From: Fabrea salina
Taxonomy: Eukaryota > Ciliophora > Heterotrichea > Heterotrichida > Fabreidae
NCBI GenBank assembly: GCA_022984795.1
Contig: JALIHJ010000022.1
Span: forward strand, 227,150-291,149
Direction of reading: 5' to 3'
DNA length: 64,000 bases
In this document: one piece after another, positions 9,555 to 18,245 of the stretch
How the letters are laid out: each line of letters starts with the position of its first letter
How positions within the stretch are numbered: position 1 is the first letter of the stretch
Program-made: the position numbers and the translations under genes
Notes under the pieces: model-generated
Told to the model about the DNA's origin: nothing
Database searches by the model: none
The model's input: only the letters and a program-made list of their open reading frames with translations

Positions 9555-11423
9555 ATGGAAGACCCCGAGATACTCAAACAGAAACTAGAGTTTATGCAAA
9601 TAGAGCTGGACGAAGCTAAGTCCAGAGAAGCCTCTCTTAAAAACATGTACGAATCTATGCTCAAGTCACTCACAAACAATACCGACTACTCAGTTCCTTC
9701 ACAAACTCCGCAACAATTAAAAGATGCACAGGACCAGCACACTGCCGAACTCAACGCTCTCAAGTCCAAACACAAAGAAGTCATAGACTCCTACGAGTCC
9801 CACCTTTCAGTTCTCAAAAACACCAACTCCGACCTAGAGTACCAATTACGTGAACAAAAAATGAAATCCGAAGACGCAGTTCTCAAACTCAAACAAGAGA
9901 ACTACCTACTCACTGAACAAAAACGCGAACTCGAAAACAAAATAGAAGAACTCAACTCTAAAAACGACAAAAAGAAAGCAGAAAGACTTGAGTCCGAAGT
10001 AGACAAACTCAACAAAGAACTCGAAAAGTCCAAACAAGACGCAGAAGAAGACTTGAAGTCAGCCCGCGAACAAACCCAACAGTGCTTACAAGAACTCAAA
10101 GAAATCTACCAACAAGACAAACAAGCCCTTGAAAAACAAGTGGAAAAGCTCCAATGGGAACTCAAACTCCAAAAAGAACAACTCGAAAACGAGTACCAAG
10201 AAAAAATCAATAGTTCTCTCAGCGAAAAACTAGAGTCTGCAATTGACGAAAGTTCCAAACAGATGCAAGAACTAGTCCACGCCAGACGAGAAGCCGAAGA
10301 AGCCGCTGAAAAGTGGAGAACTGAACTCCAAACCCTTGTGTCAGACATAGGCAGCAAACTCAACACCCGCAAAAAAAGCAACATCAAAGACAGAATCGAA
10401 AGCACACAACACATGCTCACCTTTGCCGAAAACACTCAAGAAGAACTTAAGAAACTCAGGACACAAATGAAGTCTTTCCAGAAACTAATCTCTTCCCTTG
10501 AGTCCACTTCTGCCCGCCAAAAAGAAGTCATCAAGCAAAAAGACGAAGAAATTGACCACTTGAAAAGAAACATCCGGCTGCGTGCCAGTGAAGAAAGAAA
10601 GCACTTAGACGTGAGCAACTCAAACAAGCAAAAAGAAACCCTTTCTGAGCAACTACTTGAAAAAGAAACTGAAATCTCCCGACTCAAAAGACAGCTTGGA
10701 GACCTCCGAGTTGAAATGAGTCTTTCAATCACCAAGCCTCCAGTGCCTTCGCCACGCAAGATCCACCATAGGTCCAACAGCTCAACTCCTAAGTTCGAGA
10801 ACCTCTCTAGTAACTTTATTCTGCCTACTAAAGAAGAAGAAGACTACAAAAGAGTTACTCTGGAGCACTACAACTACCTAAAGAGCTGCCAGAAACTAGT
10901 GGAGTCAGCCTCTAGTTTCGAATGCGAGAACTGCAAAGCTTTGTTCGAAGCCAGTCAGTTCCACGGACACTCTGGCAACTGCAAAATAAACACTGAAGAA
11001 AGCACAGGCTATAACTCCCCTGTAGTGTCTACCAAAGCTTCGCCCAGTCACTCTGAGTGTAAAGAAAACGACAGAAAGTTACCTAACTGCGACGAGTTAA
11101 AAATCCGCCTTAGAAAAGCCAAAAACCAAAGAGAAAAAGCCAAAATAGAAAACGAAAAGTTACTTATGCAACTTAAGCAAGTCAAGTTAGACTGGGCTAT
11201 TTCTGAAGAAAACAGTGCTGAAAAGATACTCCAACTCAAAAAAGAAATGAAAAGACTCATGCAGATAGCTGTGAAAACTCGGCAGTCCTTCCCCCTACCT
11301 CCTAACTTTTCTTATGAAATAGAGTCGGCAATCAAAAACTCAGCTAGGTTCTTTGGAGGTAAGTGTACATTTAAACCAAGATCTAGTCAGATGTCCCCCC
11401 AACGCCGGTCTAAACAAGTTTAA
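9555..11423 (+). CDS. Coiled-coil protein with a C2HC zinc-finger-like motif
   Basis: The product has 622 residues and is not assigned to a named family. Residues ~1-395 and ~500-590 are almost pure heptad coiled coil, rich in Glu, Lys and Gln. Between them, at about residues 455-477, is a CENCKALF...H.G.C pattern (C-x2-C-x12-H-x5-C) like the ZC2HC finger found in centrosomal and ciliary proteins. A basic Ser/Pro-rich stretch (SITKPPVPSPRKIHHRS) precedes it. A structural role at basal bodies or cortex is inference only. The stop codon overlaps the convergent gene's stop by 2 nt. Confidence 0.75.
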   Translation: MEDPEILKQKLEFMQIELDEAKSREASLKNMYESMLKSLTNNTDYSVPSQTPQQLKDAQDQHTAELNALKSKHKEVIDSYESHLSVLKNTNSDLEYQLREQKMKSEDAVLKLKQENYLLTEQKRELENKIEELNSKNDKKKAERLESEVDKLNKELEKSKQDAEEDLKSAREQTQQCLQELKEIYQQDKQALEKQVEKLQWELKLQKEQLENEYQEKINSSLSEKLESAIDESSKQMQELVHARREAEEAAEKWRTELQTLVSDIGSKLNTRKKSNIKDRIESTQHMLTFAENTQEELKKLRTQMKSFQKLISSLESTSARQKEVIKQKDEEIDHLKRNIRLRASEERKHLDVSNSNKQKETLSEQLLEKETEISRLKRQLGDLRVEMSLSITKPPVPSPRKIHHRSNSSTPKFENLSSNFILPTKEEEDYKRVTLEHYNYLKSCQKLVESASSFECENCKALFEASQFHGHSGNCKINTEESTGYNSPVVSTKASPSHSECKENDRKLPNCDELKIRLRKAKNQREKAKIENEKLLMQLKQVKLDWAISEENSAEKILQLKKEMKRLMQIAVKTRQSFPLPPNFSYEIESAIKNSARFFGGKCTFKPRSSQMSPQRRSKQV

Positions 11424-12931
11424 CTTATATACTTAAAGATATGCCCTCTGGGAGTAAAGACGTACTTGTCTTCCTTCAAAAAGGTTTCTGAGCTGTGCAG
11501 CAAGTAAAGGTACTTCAGAGTTTTGCTCAAGAAACTACTCGGCATTGTATCTGTCTGCTTGCCTTCTTGGTCCAGAGTGCTGTACCCATACTGGGCTTTG
11601 CACTGTGTTTTTACCTTTTCAAATATGCTCATGCTCACTTTTCTGTATCTTTGGTCTCCTGTAAGTCGGTAAAGGTGGAAAAGTCCTTCAAACACTTCTG
11701 AGTGCAGTTCAAACTCCCCTGGTAGGGGCTCAGTGGATTCCTTAGAAAACTTAAACGTGCTGCTGGGGAGTTCTTTTTCTGAAAACATCTCTAAGCAAGT
11801 TTCCATGAGCTTTTTGGCAAAGCCTACTTCTGTGGAGTTGTAGTCTTTAAGTAAGTTTTCAAGGGCAAGTTGACCTGCCCAGGCACAGGAAGCTTGGTGC
11901 AGTTCGTGCCGAGTGTCTCCTCTTTCAGTGACTACTGGGATAAATAGTTTTCCTTCTTGGTTGGTTAGGGCTAGGTCAATAACGTTCCACTTAGTGCGGT
12001 CGTAAAGTTCTTTGAAGTAAGAGTGTCCAGACAAAAGCCAGTTGTTAAACAAGTACCTGTGTAAGTGGGCTCCTTGCGAGTTTAAGATGAAAGAACCCCC
12101 AAACCTAGGCTGCATTCGTTTGAACTCGCGAGTGAAAAAAGAAACTGGAAGCAAACTAAGACCTTTGGACTTTTCCTGGATTAAGTTTTCAAGTGAGTTA
12201 ATGATTCTTTGGTAGTTTTGCGAGTTAGTGAGTTTATACAGCACCAACAACTCTGAAAGGTTCAAAAGTTCTGAGGACTTAACAATCTTATCAGGAACTG
12301 TTCCTTGTCCAGTTGTTAAGTTAAAGAACGGGTAAGGCAGCAGTTCTTTTCTGTAAGTGTAAATCTTCCAAAGCAACTCTCCAGCCTGCTTGGCTTTTTC
12401 CAAGGCTACAGGTTCCCCACTTAAAAAGTAAGCACTTAATAAACCCCCTACTAAGTCTTGTATGTACTCAGAAGTATGGATCTCTTTTCCAGTAGTAACA
12501 GAGTACTCTAAAGCTTCTTTAAAGTCTGTTAGGTTTCCCATCAAAAACAAGCTATCCAAGCTTGAATGGATCATGTAGCTGATGCTTCCAAATCCATCAA
12601 AAGGTTTTCCAGAAACAGGGAGGATAGTGTCACTGCCCCAAGCATACTTTTTGTAGTTACTCCACACAAAGTTAACTTCTTGCTTGATGGCTTGTCTAGT
12701 TGCGTTTAAGTGGGCTTTGTAAGATACGTAAACAAAGTCGTTTAGGTCAGCTTCTAAGCACTTGTGATTGAGGTTATCCCACAGGTGCACAAACTCTTTT
12801 ACTGAAGGTCTTTTGCAGGTGACTTCGTTGTACCTGTCCAGTTCAATGGACTTCTGAATGACTTTGTCGAGGTCTTCTTGAGGATTGAGTAAACTAGCAA
12901 AGGCTGTTCCGAGTAACACCAAAAGTACCAT
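11420..12931 (-). CDS. Glycoside hydrolase family 47 (class I mannosidase/EDEM-like), probably degenerate
   Basis: GH47 proteins trim alpha-1,2-mannose from N-glycans in the ER/Golgi. The protein (~503 residues from ATG 12931) begins with a clear signal peptide (MVLLVLLGTAFASLL). Family landmarks are NYKKYAWGSD, SLDSLFLMGN, LVGGLLSAYFLSGE, YRLTGDQRY and TLKYLYLL. Comparing from memory with ER mannosidase I, the acid in the GGLLSAY context and the LHSE glutamate are kept. The Asp expected before the YLL helix is Ala in SQGAHLHRYL, and the usual ETLKYLYLL Glu is Lys. It may be a lectin-like or inactive member. The TTG-initiated extension upstream is ignored because it overlaps the divergent gene. 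Confidence 0.82.
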   Translation of the reverse strand: MVLLVLLGTAFASLLNPQEDLDKVIQKSIELDRYNEVTCKRPSVKEFVHLWDNLNHKCLEADLNDFVYVSYKAHLNATRQAIKQEVNFVWSNYKKYAWGSDTILPVSGKPFDGFGSISYMIHSSLDSLFLMGNLTDFKEALEYSVTTGKEIHTSEYIQDLVGGLLSAYFLSGEPVALEKAKQAGELLWKIYTYRKELLPYPFFNLTTGQGTVPDKIVKSSELLNLSELLVLYKLTNSQNYQRIINSLENLIQEKSKGLSLLPVSFFTREFKRMQPRFGGSFILNSQGAHLHRYLFNNWLLSGHSYFKELYDRTKWNVIDLALTNQEGKLFIPVVTERGDTRHELHQASCAWAGQLALENLLKDYNSTEVGFAKKLMETCLEMFSEKELPSSTFKFSKESTEPLPGEFELHSEVFEGLFHLYRLTGDQRYRKVSMSIFEKVKTQCKAQYGYSTLDQEGKQTDTMPSSFLSKTLKYLYLLHSSETFLKEDKYVFTPRGHIFKYIS

Positions 12932-12940
12932 TAAATAAAA

Positions 12941-13987
12941 ATGAAGGCTGAAAGAAATCCTTACAAAATTAATAACCGCGAACACGAAAACATTTCTAAT
13001 TCAACAGTGTCCTTAGCTAAGGTACTTAAGCAACTCAAAACACAAGGCACTGGAAGCAAAACCTCTTCTACTTCTACTTTTCAGTCAGAAAAGCTGTCTA
13101 AGCTGCGGTCTCTTTACGAAAACTTAGAAAGCGGCCGGCTCTCTAGTCAAAAGTTCACGGAAAAGGTACAAGAAGACTGTGGAATCAAGCCTACTGAGCA
13201 GTTTTACAAAACCCTTGAAAACCCCAACAGAAACTATACAAAACTTTTAAGGTCCCTAGGAGAAACACCCAAAGCTAAGCAAGATGACTACTACTCCAAC
13301 CCTAAAACCCAACGAATTCTGAGCAGCACCAGCCTCACTACACTAGGCTCCCAGAAACTAGAAGCCAAACACTCATCAGAAGTAGTTCCTGCCCTCAAAG
13401 TAGACTGGGACTCACTGACCCAAAGAATCAAAGCTTACTCTAAAGGCAACTTATCCAAAGACGGTTTTTGCGAGTACCTCACTGAAAACAACATACCCAT
13501 TTCCTCTGAGCTCGAAAAAAACATTAGAGAACACGAAAGTTGCAACTCAGTTCCTTTCCAGAAAATTGGAAAAAGCATATACAACAGCCTGTATGAGTCC
13601 GAGCAAACCAGCCGTTTGGCAGGCAGTCCCCATAAAAAAGACCCCAGCACCTTTACTTTCCTCAATGGCCAAAAAGTCCACTCCAACCCAGTCCACAAAG
13701 AGAAGATGAAAGAAGAACTTTTGAAAAAAGAACTTGACCAAGTGGCAACTGGACAGCACTTAGTGCACCGAAGAAAAGCCCAACCAAGTTTTAAAGACAA
13801 CGGCGAAATCACTGCTTGGTCCAGCCAAGAAGTAAACTTGCCCAAACCTAAGAAAAAACAAGACCACCTTAAACACTCAAACATCTTTTCTTGGAACTCA
13901 GAACAACTAGAAACTCCCAGCAGCAGAAAAGCCAGAATCACTCAAAGGGCTGCTCTTGACTCTGGAAACATCATTAACTGGGGTTAA
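12941..13987 (+). CDS. Hypothetical protein with two helical repeats
   Basis: Not recognised. The 348-residue protein is basic and Ser/Lys-rich. It contains two similar segments of about 45 residues, one around LRSLYENLESGRLSSQKF...TKLLRSLG (near residues 50-110) and one around IKAYSKGNLSKDGFCEYL...IGKSIYNSLY (near 165-225). Both have the form helix-[GN]-x-[LS]-S/K-helix and resemble degenerate EF-hand or flagellar repeat modules. The ATG lies only 9 nt from the ATG of the divergent GH47 gene. Confidence 0.65.
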   Translation: MKAERNPYKINNREHENISNSTVSLAKVLKQLKTQGTGSKTSSTSTFQSEKLSKLRSLYENLESGRLSSQKFTEKVQEDCGIKPTEQFYKTLENPNRNYTKLLRSLGETPKAKQDDYYSNPKTQRILSSTSLTTLGSQKLEAKHSSEVVPALKVDWDSLTQRIKAYSKGNLSKDGFCEYLTENNIPISSELEKNIREHESCNSVPFQKIGKSIYNSLYESEQTSRLAGSPHKKDPSTFTFLNGQKVHSNPVHKEKMKEELLKKELDQVATGQHLVHRRKAQPSFKDNGEITAWSSQEVNLPKPKKKQDHLKHSNIFSWNSEQLETPSSRKARITQRAALDSGNIINWG

Positions 13988-13989
13988 AG

Positions 13990-14862
13990 TTAAATTAAGT
14001 AGTCTTCAGTAGAGATTTTGTGGTGTACAGGCCGCTCAAACTTGTCTTTGACAGCAGTAAGCGGGTGTATTTTTACAGAGTGGAGAATCACCAGCATTTC
14101 TTTAGCGCAGTCCCTGAACTCATCTTCTCTGTGGAACAGTTCTTCTGTTCCAGCCCAGACAAAGTCCTTTTCAAACATTTTGTGAGCAATGAAGGTAGCT
14201 GCCACAGCTTGCACAGAGGGCCTGTACCTTAGCATGAAGTACTCAACTAAAGACAGTTCAAGTAAGTAGTGGCCCAAGCTCCTTTTTTTGCCCTTCAACT
14301 TGCTCAAGTCACACAGTCTTTCAAAAAACCTCCAAGTGCTGGGGCCACTCATGTTGAACTCTAGGGCGTTGAGCATGTCTACCTCCATCTTGAGTAAGTG
14401 CTGTTTTGTGTAAGCTTTGTCTGCTAAGTAAAGCATTTCTGAAGCTGTGGGTGGGTAGATCTCTTCGTACTTGGCAGCTACAAACAAAGAGCAGATTCCT
14501 ACTAGTTGGAGTTGTTTGCGGTTAACACTGCGCTTTTCAAGGTACCTGTCTATAAGATTGACTGTTAGAAAGAGGGTTTCGGTGCTGAGTTTCAGCTTCC
14601 AATGCACGTTAACAGTCCAGTCTACAAGGACAGCACGCATTTTGTGGTTGATTTCTTCGTGGTTCTGGATGTAGTGGGGGTCTGGAATGTAGTTACGCTG
14701 AGTTTCCAGCAAGTTTTGGAATATTTGGAGAGCATAGGAAGGGACAGTCTGTGGACTAGGAACTGCAAGGTTTTCTGCAGAAATACTAGTTAGGGCTGGA
14801 CGGGCAGTTGAGTAGGACTTTTGGTCAGTTGGGGAGTTTTCTTGGTTTGTTCTGTGAGTCAT
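13990..14862 (-). CDS. B-type mitotic cyclin
   Basis: Activates a mitotic CDK. The 290-residue protein has the cyclin box N-fold starting at MRAVLVDWTVNVHWKLKL (MRAILVDWL-type motif) with FLTVNLIDRYLEKR and GICSLFVAAKYEEIYPP. The C-fold follows with YRPSVQAVAATFIAHKMF. Near the N-terminus, RPALTSISAEN fits the R-x2-L-x2-I-x3-N shape of an APC/C destruction box, so regulated proteolysis is likely. The protein is shorter than animal cyclin B because the N-terminal region is short. Confidence 0.9.
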   Translation of the reverse strand: MTHRTNQENSPTDQKSYSTARPALTSISAENLAVPSPQTVPSYALQIFQNLLETQRNYIPDPHYIQNHEEINHKMRAVLVDWTVNVHWKLKLSTETLFLTVNLIDRYLEKRSVNRKQLQLVGICSLFVAAKYEEIYPPTASEMLYLADKAYTKQHLLKMEVDMLNALEFNMSGPSTWRFFERLCDLSKLKGKKRSLGHYLLELSLVEYFMLRYRPSVQAVAATFIAHKMFEKDFVWAGTEELFHREDEFRDCAKEMLVILHSVKIHPLTAVKDKFERPVHHKISTEDYLI

Positions 14863-14922
14863 ATTTCCGTTAAATTAATCTATTGGGAATATATGCAAGT
14901 CCATTTACTCTAAAACCAATTA

Positions 14923-15318
14923 TTAACCTAGTACTCTGTATGCTAGTTGTTTAAAAGTCAAAGCATCCACTGACTCAGGTATAGGGACCTCTTCAACCTT
15001 GTCGTACTGAAAAGCAGAGTGCGAAATAGTCCTAAGGGCTTCTTTGCACTGGTTCTGCGAAAGAGTTCCTTGCTGGCGCAGGTCAAACAGCGTAAACACG
15101 TTTTTAAGTTCCTGGTCAGTGAACACAGCGTGTCCAGCGGGTCCTTTAGACTTCCTGCTTTTTAGTTCTTTGATCAGAAAGTCCTTGATGTCAGGAGGGC
15201 GTTCGTAAGCAAGCATGGTAGTTAAGTCTTCGAAGAGTTCGAGTATTTGGTGCTTGTAGAGGTACTTCCAGCCCTCTTCTATCATTTCGTTCGTAACTTC
15301 CGAGTTGCGCAAAGACAT
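14923..15318 (-). CDS. EFCAB10: EFCAB10-like protein (RIIa/DPY30-like plus EF-hand)
   Basis: The 131-residue protein has an N-terminal dimerisation/docking-like helix pair with KYLYKHQILELFEDLTTML and RPPDIKDFLI, as in EFCAB10 and other RIIa-type ciliary proteins. A degenerate EF-hand follows (FTLFDLRQQGTLSQNQCKEAL), in which the loop lacks several calcium ligands. EFCAB10 is found in ciliated organisms, and a radial-spoke or axonemal docking role is inferred. The ATG is 6 nt from the divergent gene's ATG. Confidence 0.75.
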   Translation of the reverse strand: MSLRNSEVTNEMIEEGWKYLYKHQILELFEDLTTMLAYERPPDIKDFLIKELKSRKSKGPAGHAVFTDQELKNVFTLFDLRQQGTLSQNQCKEALRTISHSAFQYDKVEEVPIPESVDALTFKQLAYRVLG

Positions 15319-15324
15319 TTTTGA

Positions 15325-16047
15325 ATGGGAAACACACTAGCACAAACTCAGTTAAATCATGAAAAACTAAGAAATGTTGGACTCAACAAGTTGTGGGGAC
15401 AGTTCACCAGCGAAAAGAACATGAACTACAAAGAGTTCTTCCAGTTCACCACTCAGCTTGCTAGGAACTTAGAACTTGCCGTTGGCGAAGAAACCATTGA
15501 AGAGGTGTTTGGAGTGCTCCAAAAAGACAACCAAGTAGCTTTTGGTGAGTTTTCTATGACTTTTGACTCTTGGTGCAAAAGGAAGATTGAAGAGTCACTT
15601 GGAACCGAAGTGCTGCAACCCACTCTCAAAGTCAGCAGAGTTAGCAAAGAGTACGAAGTCTGCAGCACTCCAAATAACACCCTTTACAAGAAGTTCCTTT
15701 ACAGCAACCCCAACACCTACGAAAAGCAACTCTTACTGACCAGCAGCAACCCTTCTGTGCTGGTGCTTAGAAAAAACACCCTTTGCATCAAACCCCAAAA
15801 CAAAGACTACATACACCTGAAGATAGTAACTCCAGAATCCCAAGGACAAATAGAAGCAACGCTTACTATAACTCACCAATACTCTGATGAAGTAGAAGAG
15901 GCTTTGCTGTTTAAGGTTTCTGTGGAGCCTGAAAGAGTAGAAACGCCTGTAATCAGACACAGCTCTCCAGGAGCTAGAAGCATCTCTAAGGGCAGGTCTA
16001 GTTGGGGCAGTTTTGGTAGGAATCCTTCCCCTAGACGTAACAGTTAG
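15325..16047 (+). CDS. N-myristoylated EF-hand-like/MSP-like domain protein
   Basis: Not firmly recognised. The 240-residue protein starts MGNTLAQ, a plausible N-myristoylation site. Residues ~20-95 form an EF-hand-like helical region (MNYKEFFQFTTQLARNL, NQVAFGEFSMTF). Residues ~115-205 look like a beta-sandwich of the MSP/nephrocystin-4 type (LYKKFLYSNPNTYEKQLLL, TLCIKPQNKDYIHLKI). The tail is Arg/Ser-rich. The combination suggests a cortical or ciliary membrane adaptor, but this is inference. Confidence 0.6.
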   Translation: MGNTLAQTQLNHEKLRNVGLNKLWGQFTSEKNMNYKEFFQFTTQLARNLELAVGEETIEEVFGVLQKDNQVAFGEFSMTFDSWCKRKIEESLGTEVLQPTLKVSRVSKEYEVCSTPNNTLYKKFLYSNPNTYEKQLLLTSSNPSVLVLRKNTLCIKPQNKDYIHLKIVTPESQGQIEATLTITHQYSDEVEEALLFKVSVEPERVETPVIRHSSPGARSISKGRSSWGSFGRNPSPRRNS

Positions 16048-16253
16048 TAATTTACAAGTTGTTTTTAAAACTTATTTAAGTTGAGTCTAGAAACTATTTA
16101 GCCAAATTAGTTACTTGTTGCATATTTTATTATTATTTCTCGTGGATTCCCCGCGCAGCTCTAAAGCCTTCACCTCGCGTCACACTACCGCTGTGCCTAC
16201 GAGTATAGGGGTCCGGGCCTGACGGTTTTTAATTTACTTGTTGCATATTTATT
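16048..16253. repeat. Intergenic GC-rich insert between 17-bp direct repeats
   Basis: The 206-nt gap contains two identical 17-bp copies of TTACTTGTTGCATATTT, at 16111-16127 and 16234-16250, the second ending just before the next ATG. Between them is a GC-rich tract (about 16139-16226), unlike the AT-rich spacers elsewhere in the window. CTCGTGG at 16139-16145 can pair with CCTACGAG at 16195-16202 apart from one bulge, and the tract ends in TTTTT on the plus strand, a possible Pol III terminator. It could be a small structured RNA or an insertion with target duplication; a tRNA fold was not found. Confidence 0.5.
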
Positions 16254-18224
16254 ATGGCAAAGAAGTACCTTTTATTGTTACTCCTTGCAGGCGTTTACAG
16301 CCAAGATTTTGCAGAATGTGCTTCTGAGTTAACTCAAATATTAACTAAAGGAGTTGCTGAGCTTGTGCCAACGGACTGGTACGGGCAGGCTGCTAGCTAC
16401 AGTGGATTGAGACTTAACTCACTCGGAGACTTTATGAAGTGCAACGCTCTTGAAGGAGCTAAGTATACTCTACTCATAGCCGAACGGAGTTACTTAAGTA
16501 TATGTGGCCCTAGCATATGCACCATTGAAGACTACTACAGAATTCTGGGCAGCTTGAATTTCTTACCAGAAGCTTATAAAGCAGAAGAAGCCTCTGCACC
16601 TCCTTATGCGATCTTGTTTCCTGAGGACTTTATTCATGAGAACTATAACAACTTAGACTCCAGAGCTATTGTTATGGTCATAGTGTGTCTACTGATTGGG
16701 TTGGTCTGTGTGGTAGGAACTGCTCTGGACGTTTTTACAAGCAAAGTCAACAAAAAGACTGAAGAAGCCAAAGCCTTGGTTTCTGCCGAAGAAACCCTAA
16801 AACCAGAGTTCAGCACTTACATAAGCTCTGACAATTTCCTGAAGGCCCTTTTGTGCTTCTCAGTTTACACCAACTTCAAAAAACTGGTTACTAGCCGGAG
16901 TTCGGAAAAAACAGGCGAAAAAAACAGACTGGACTTGCTGAACGCAGTCAGGGTGATGTCTCTTTGCTGGGTGATTATGGGGCATACCTTCTTGATGAGG
17001 GCCTTTTACTTCCCTGTGTACAATTACTATGATATTCCAGATTACTTTGGTTACAAAAAAACAGCTTTGGTTTATGGAGCGTTCTACGCAGTGGACACTT
17101 TTTTCTGGATATCTGGTTTGTTGATGGCTTACTTCTTTGTAGAGTTGCTTGCTAGAAAAGACGGTCTCAAAGTTCAGGAGTTCGCTATGACCTACCTGCA
17201 CAGGTTCATTAGGTTGCTTCCCACCTATGCTTTTTGCTTATTCTTTATATGGGCTTTTGCTAAGTATATGGGGTATGGGCCTATCTGGCTGGGAGGAGAT
17301 TCCCTAACGGCTGATTGTGGCGACTACTGGTGGACCAACTTGACGTTTCTCAACAACTTTATTCCAGACGGAAACGGGAATGGCTGCATTGGGTGGAGTT
17401 GGTACCTTGCAAACGACATGCAGTTTTTCATTATCTCCCCAATAATACTTTACTTCCACCACAAAGCTTCGAGATGGGTAGGTTGGGGAAGCATCTCAGG
17501 GTTGATTGTGTTAAACATTCTTTCAGGAGTCTTTATTTCAAGGCATTATGACTTTAGTGTAGGGGGTCCTCCTAGTGGAACCCGATTCCAACAACTCTAC
17601 ACAAAGCCTTATGGAAGGTGTGGAGCCTATGCAATTGGAATTGCTTGTGGACTTGTACTGCACAGCAAGCACTTTTGGGAAAAGAACAAGGAGCACTACG
17701 ACAGCTTTGCTAGTTTGATAGCTAGAGCATTTGATAACTGGATGGTGAGATGGGTGGTTTATGCAATGGGTGCAGCTCTGATAAACATCTTTATCTTTTT
17801 GCAGCACTCAGCTTGGAAGGACTATGCTTCTTACTTAGAAGAAGGAGAGTCTCCACACGATGACTGGGAGCACTACAACAGGTACCTATGGTTTGGTTTC
17901 CACAGAATACTTTTTATTTTAGGACTTTCTTGCATACTTCTTCCAATCCTGCTTGGTCACGGAACTCTTGTGTTTAAGTTTTTGTCTGCTGGTGTTTGGA
18001 CTCCTTTAGCTAGGATTTCCTTTGCGACTTACTTAATCCACTACATGATTCTTTACATCATTTTTGGAAGTTTAAAGACAGGGTACTACCTTTGCGACGC
18101 AAACCTTTTCACTGATGTGTTGACAGCTTGCATTTGTTCGTTTGCAGCGGGTTTGCCCATATCGCTGATGGTTGAGAGTCCTTTTATGGGGCTTGAAAGG
18201 ATACTGCTGCCTTCCAAAAAGTAA
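16254..18224 (+). CDS. Acyltransferase-3 (NRF-6/nose-resistant-to-fluoxetine-like) membrane protein
   Basis: The 656-residue protein has a signal peptide (LLLLLLAGVYSQ). A Cys-containing extracellular N-terminal region resembles the NRF domain. One membrane segment near residue 145 (IVMVIVCLLIGLVCVVG) is followed by the acyltransferase-3 domain with about ten membrane segments. The entry motif RLDLLNAVRVMSLCWVIMGH carries the His expected in this family. ATYLIHYMILYIIFG near the end matches the conserved last helices. Family members transfer acyl groups at membranes or affect lipid transport; the substrate cannot be read from sequence. Confidence 0.88.
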   Translation: MAKKYLLLLLLAGVYSQDFAECASELTQILTKGVAELVPTDWYGQAASYSGLRLNSLGDFMKCNALEGAKYTLLIAERSYLSICGPSICTIEDYYRILGSLNFLPEAYKAEEASAPPYAILFPEDFIHENYNNLDSRAIVMVIVCLLIGLVCVVGTALDVFTSKVNKKTEEAKALVSAEETLKPEFSTYISSDNFLKALLCFSVYTNFKKLVTSRSSEKTGEKNRLDLLNAVRVMSLCWVIMGHTFLMRAFYFPVYNYYDIPDYFGYKKTALVYGAFYAVDTFFWISGLLMAYFFVELLARKDGLKVQEFAMTYLHRFIRLLPTYAFCLFFIWAFAKYMGYGPIWLGGDSLTADCGDYWWTNLTFLNNFIPDGNGNGCIGWSWYLANDMQFFIISPIILYFHHKASRWVGWGSISGLIVLNILSGVFISRHYDFSVGGPPSGTRFQQLYTKPYGRCGAYAIGIACGLVLHSKHFWEKNKEHYDSFASLIARAFDNWMVRWVVYAMGAALINIFIFLQHSAWKDYASYLEEGESPHDDWEHYNRYLWFGFHRILFILGLSCILLPILLGHGTLVFKFLSAGVWTPLARISFATYLIHYMILYIIFGSLKTGYYLCDANLFTDVLTACICSFAAGLPISLMVESPFMGLERILLPSKK

Positions 18225-18245
18225 TAACTTAAACTTCTAGAAAAT

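Noticed and set aside
9902-10777. Ser/Leu-rich minus-strand ORFs opposite the coiled-coil gene
   Set aside because: They are antisense of Glu/Lys-rich codons, a typical shadow, with no domain.
16139-16226. tRNA gene in the GC-rich island
   Set aside because: An acceptor-like stem can be drawn but no T-loop GTTCRA motif or consistent cloverleaf was found on either strand.
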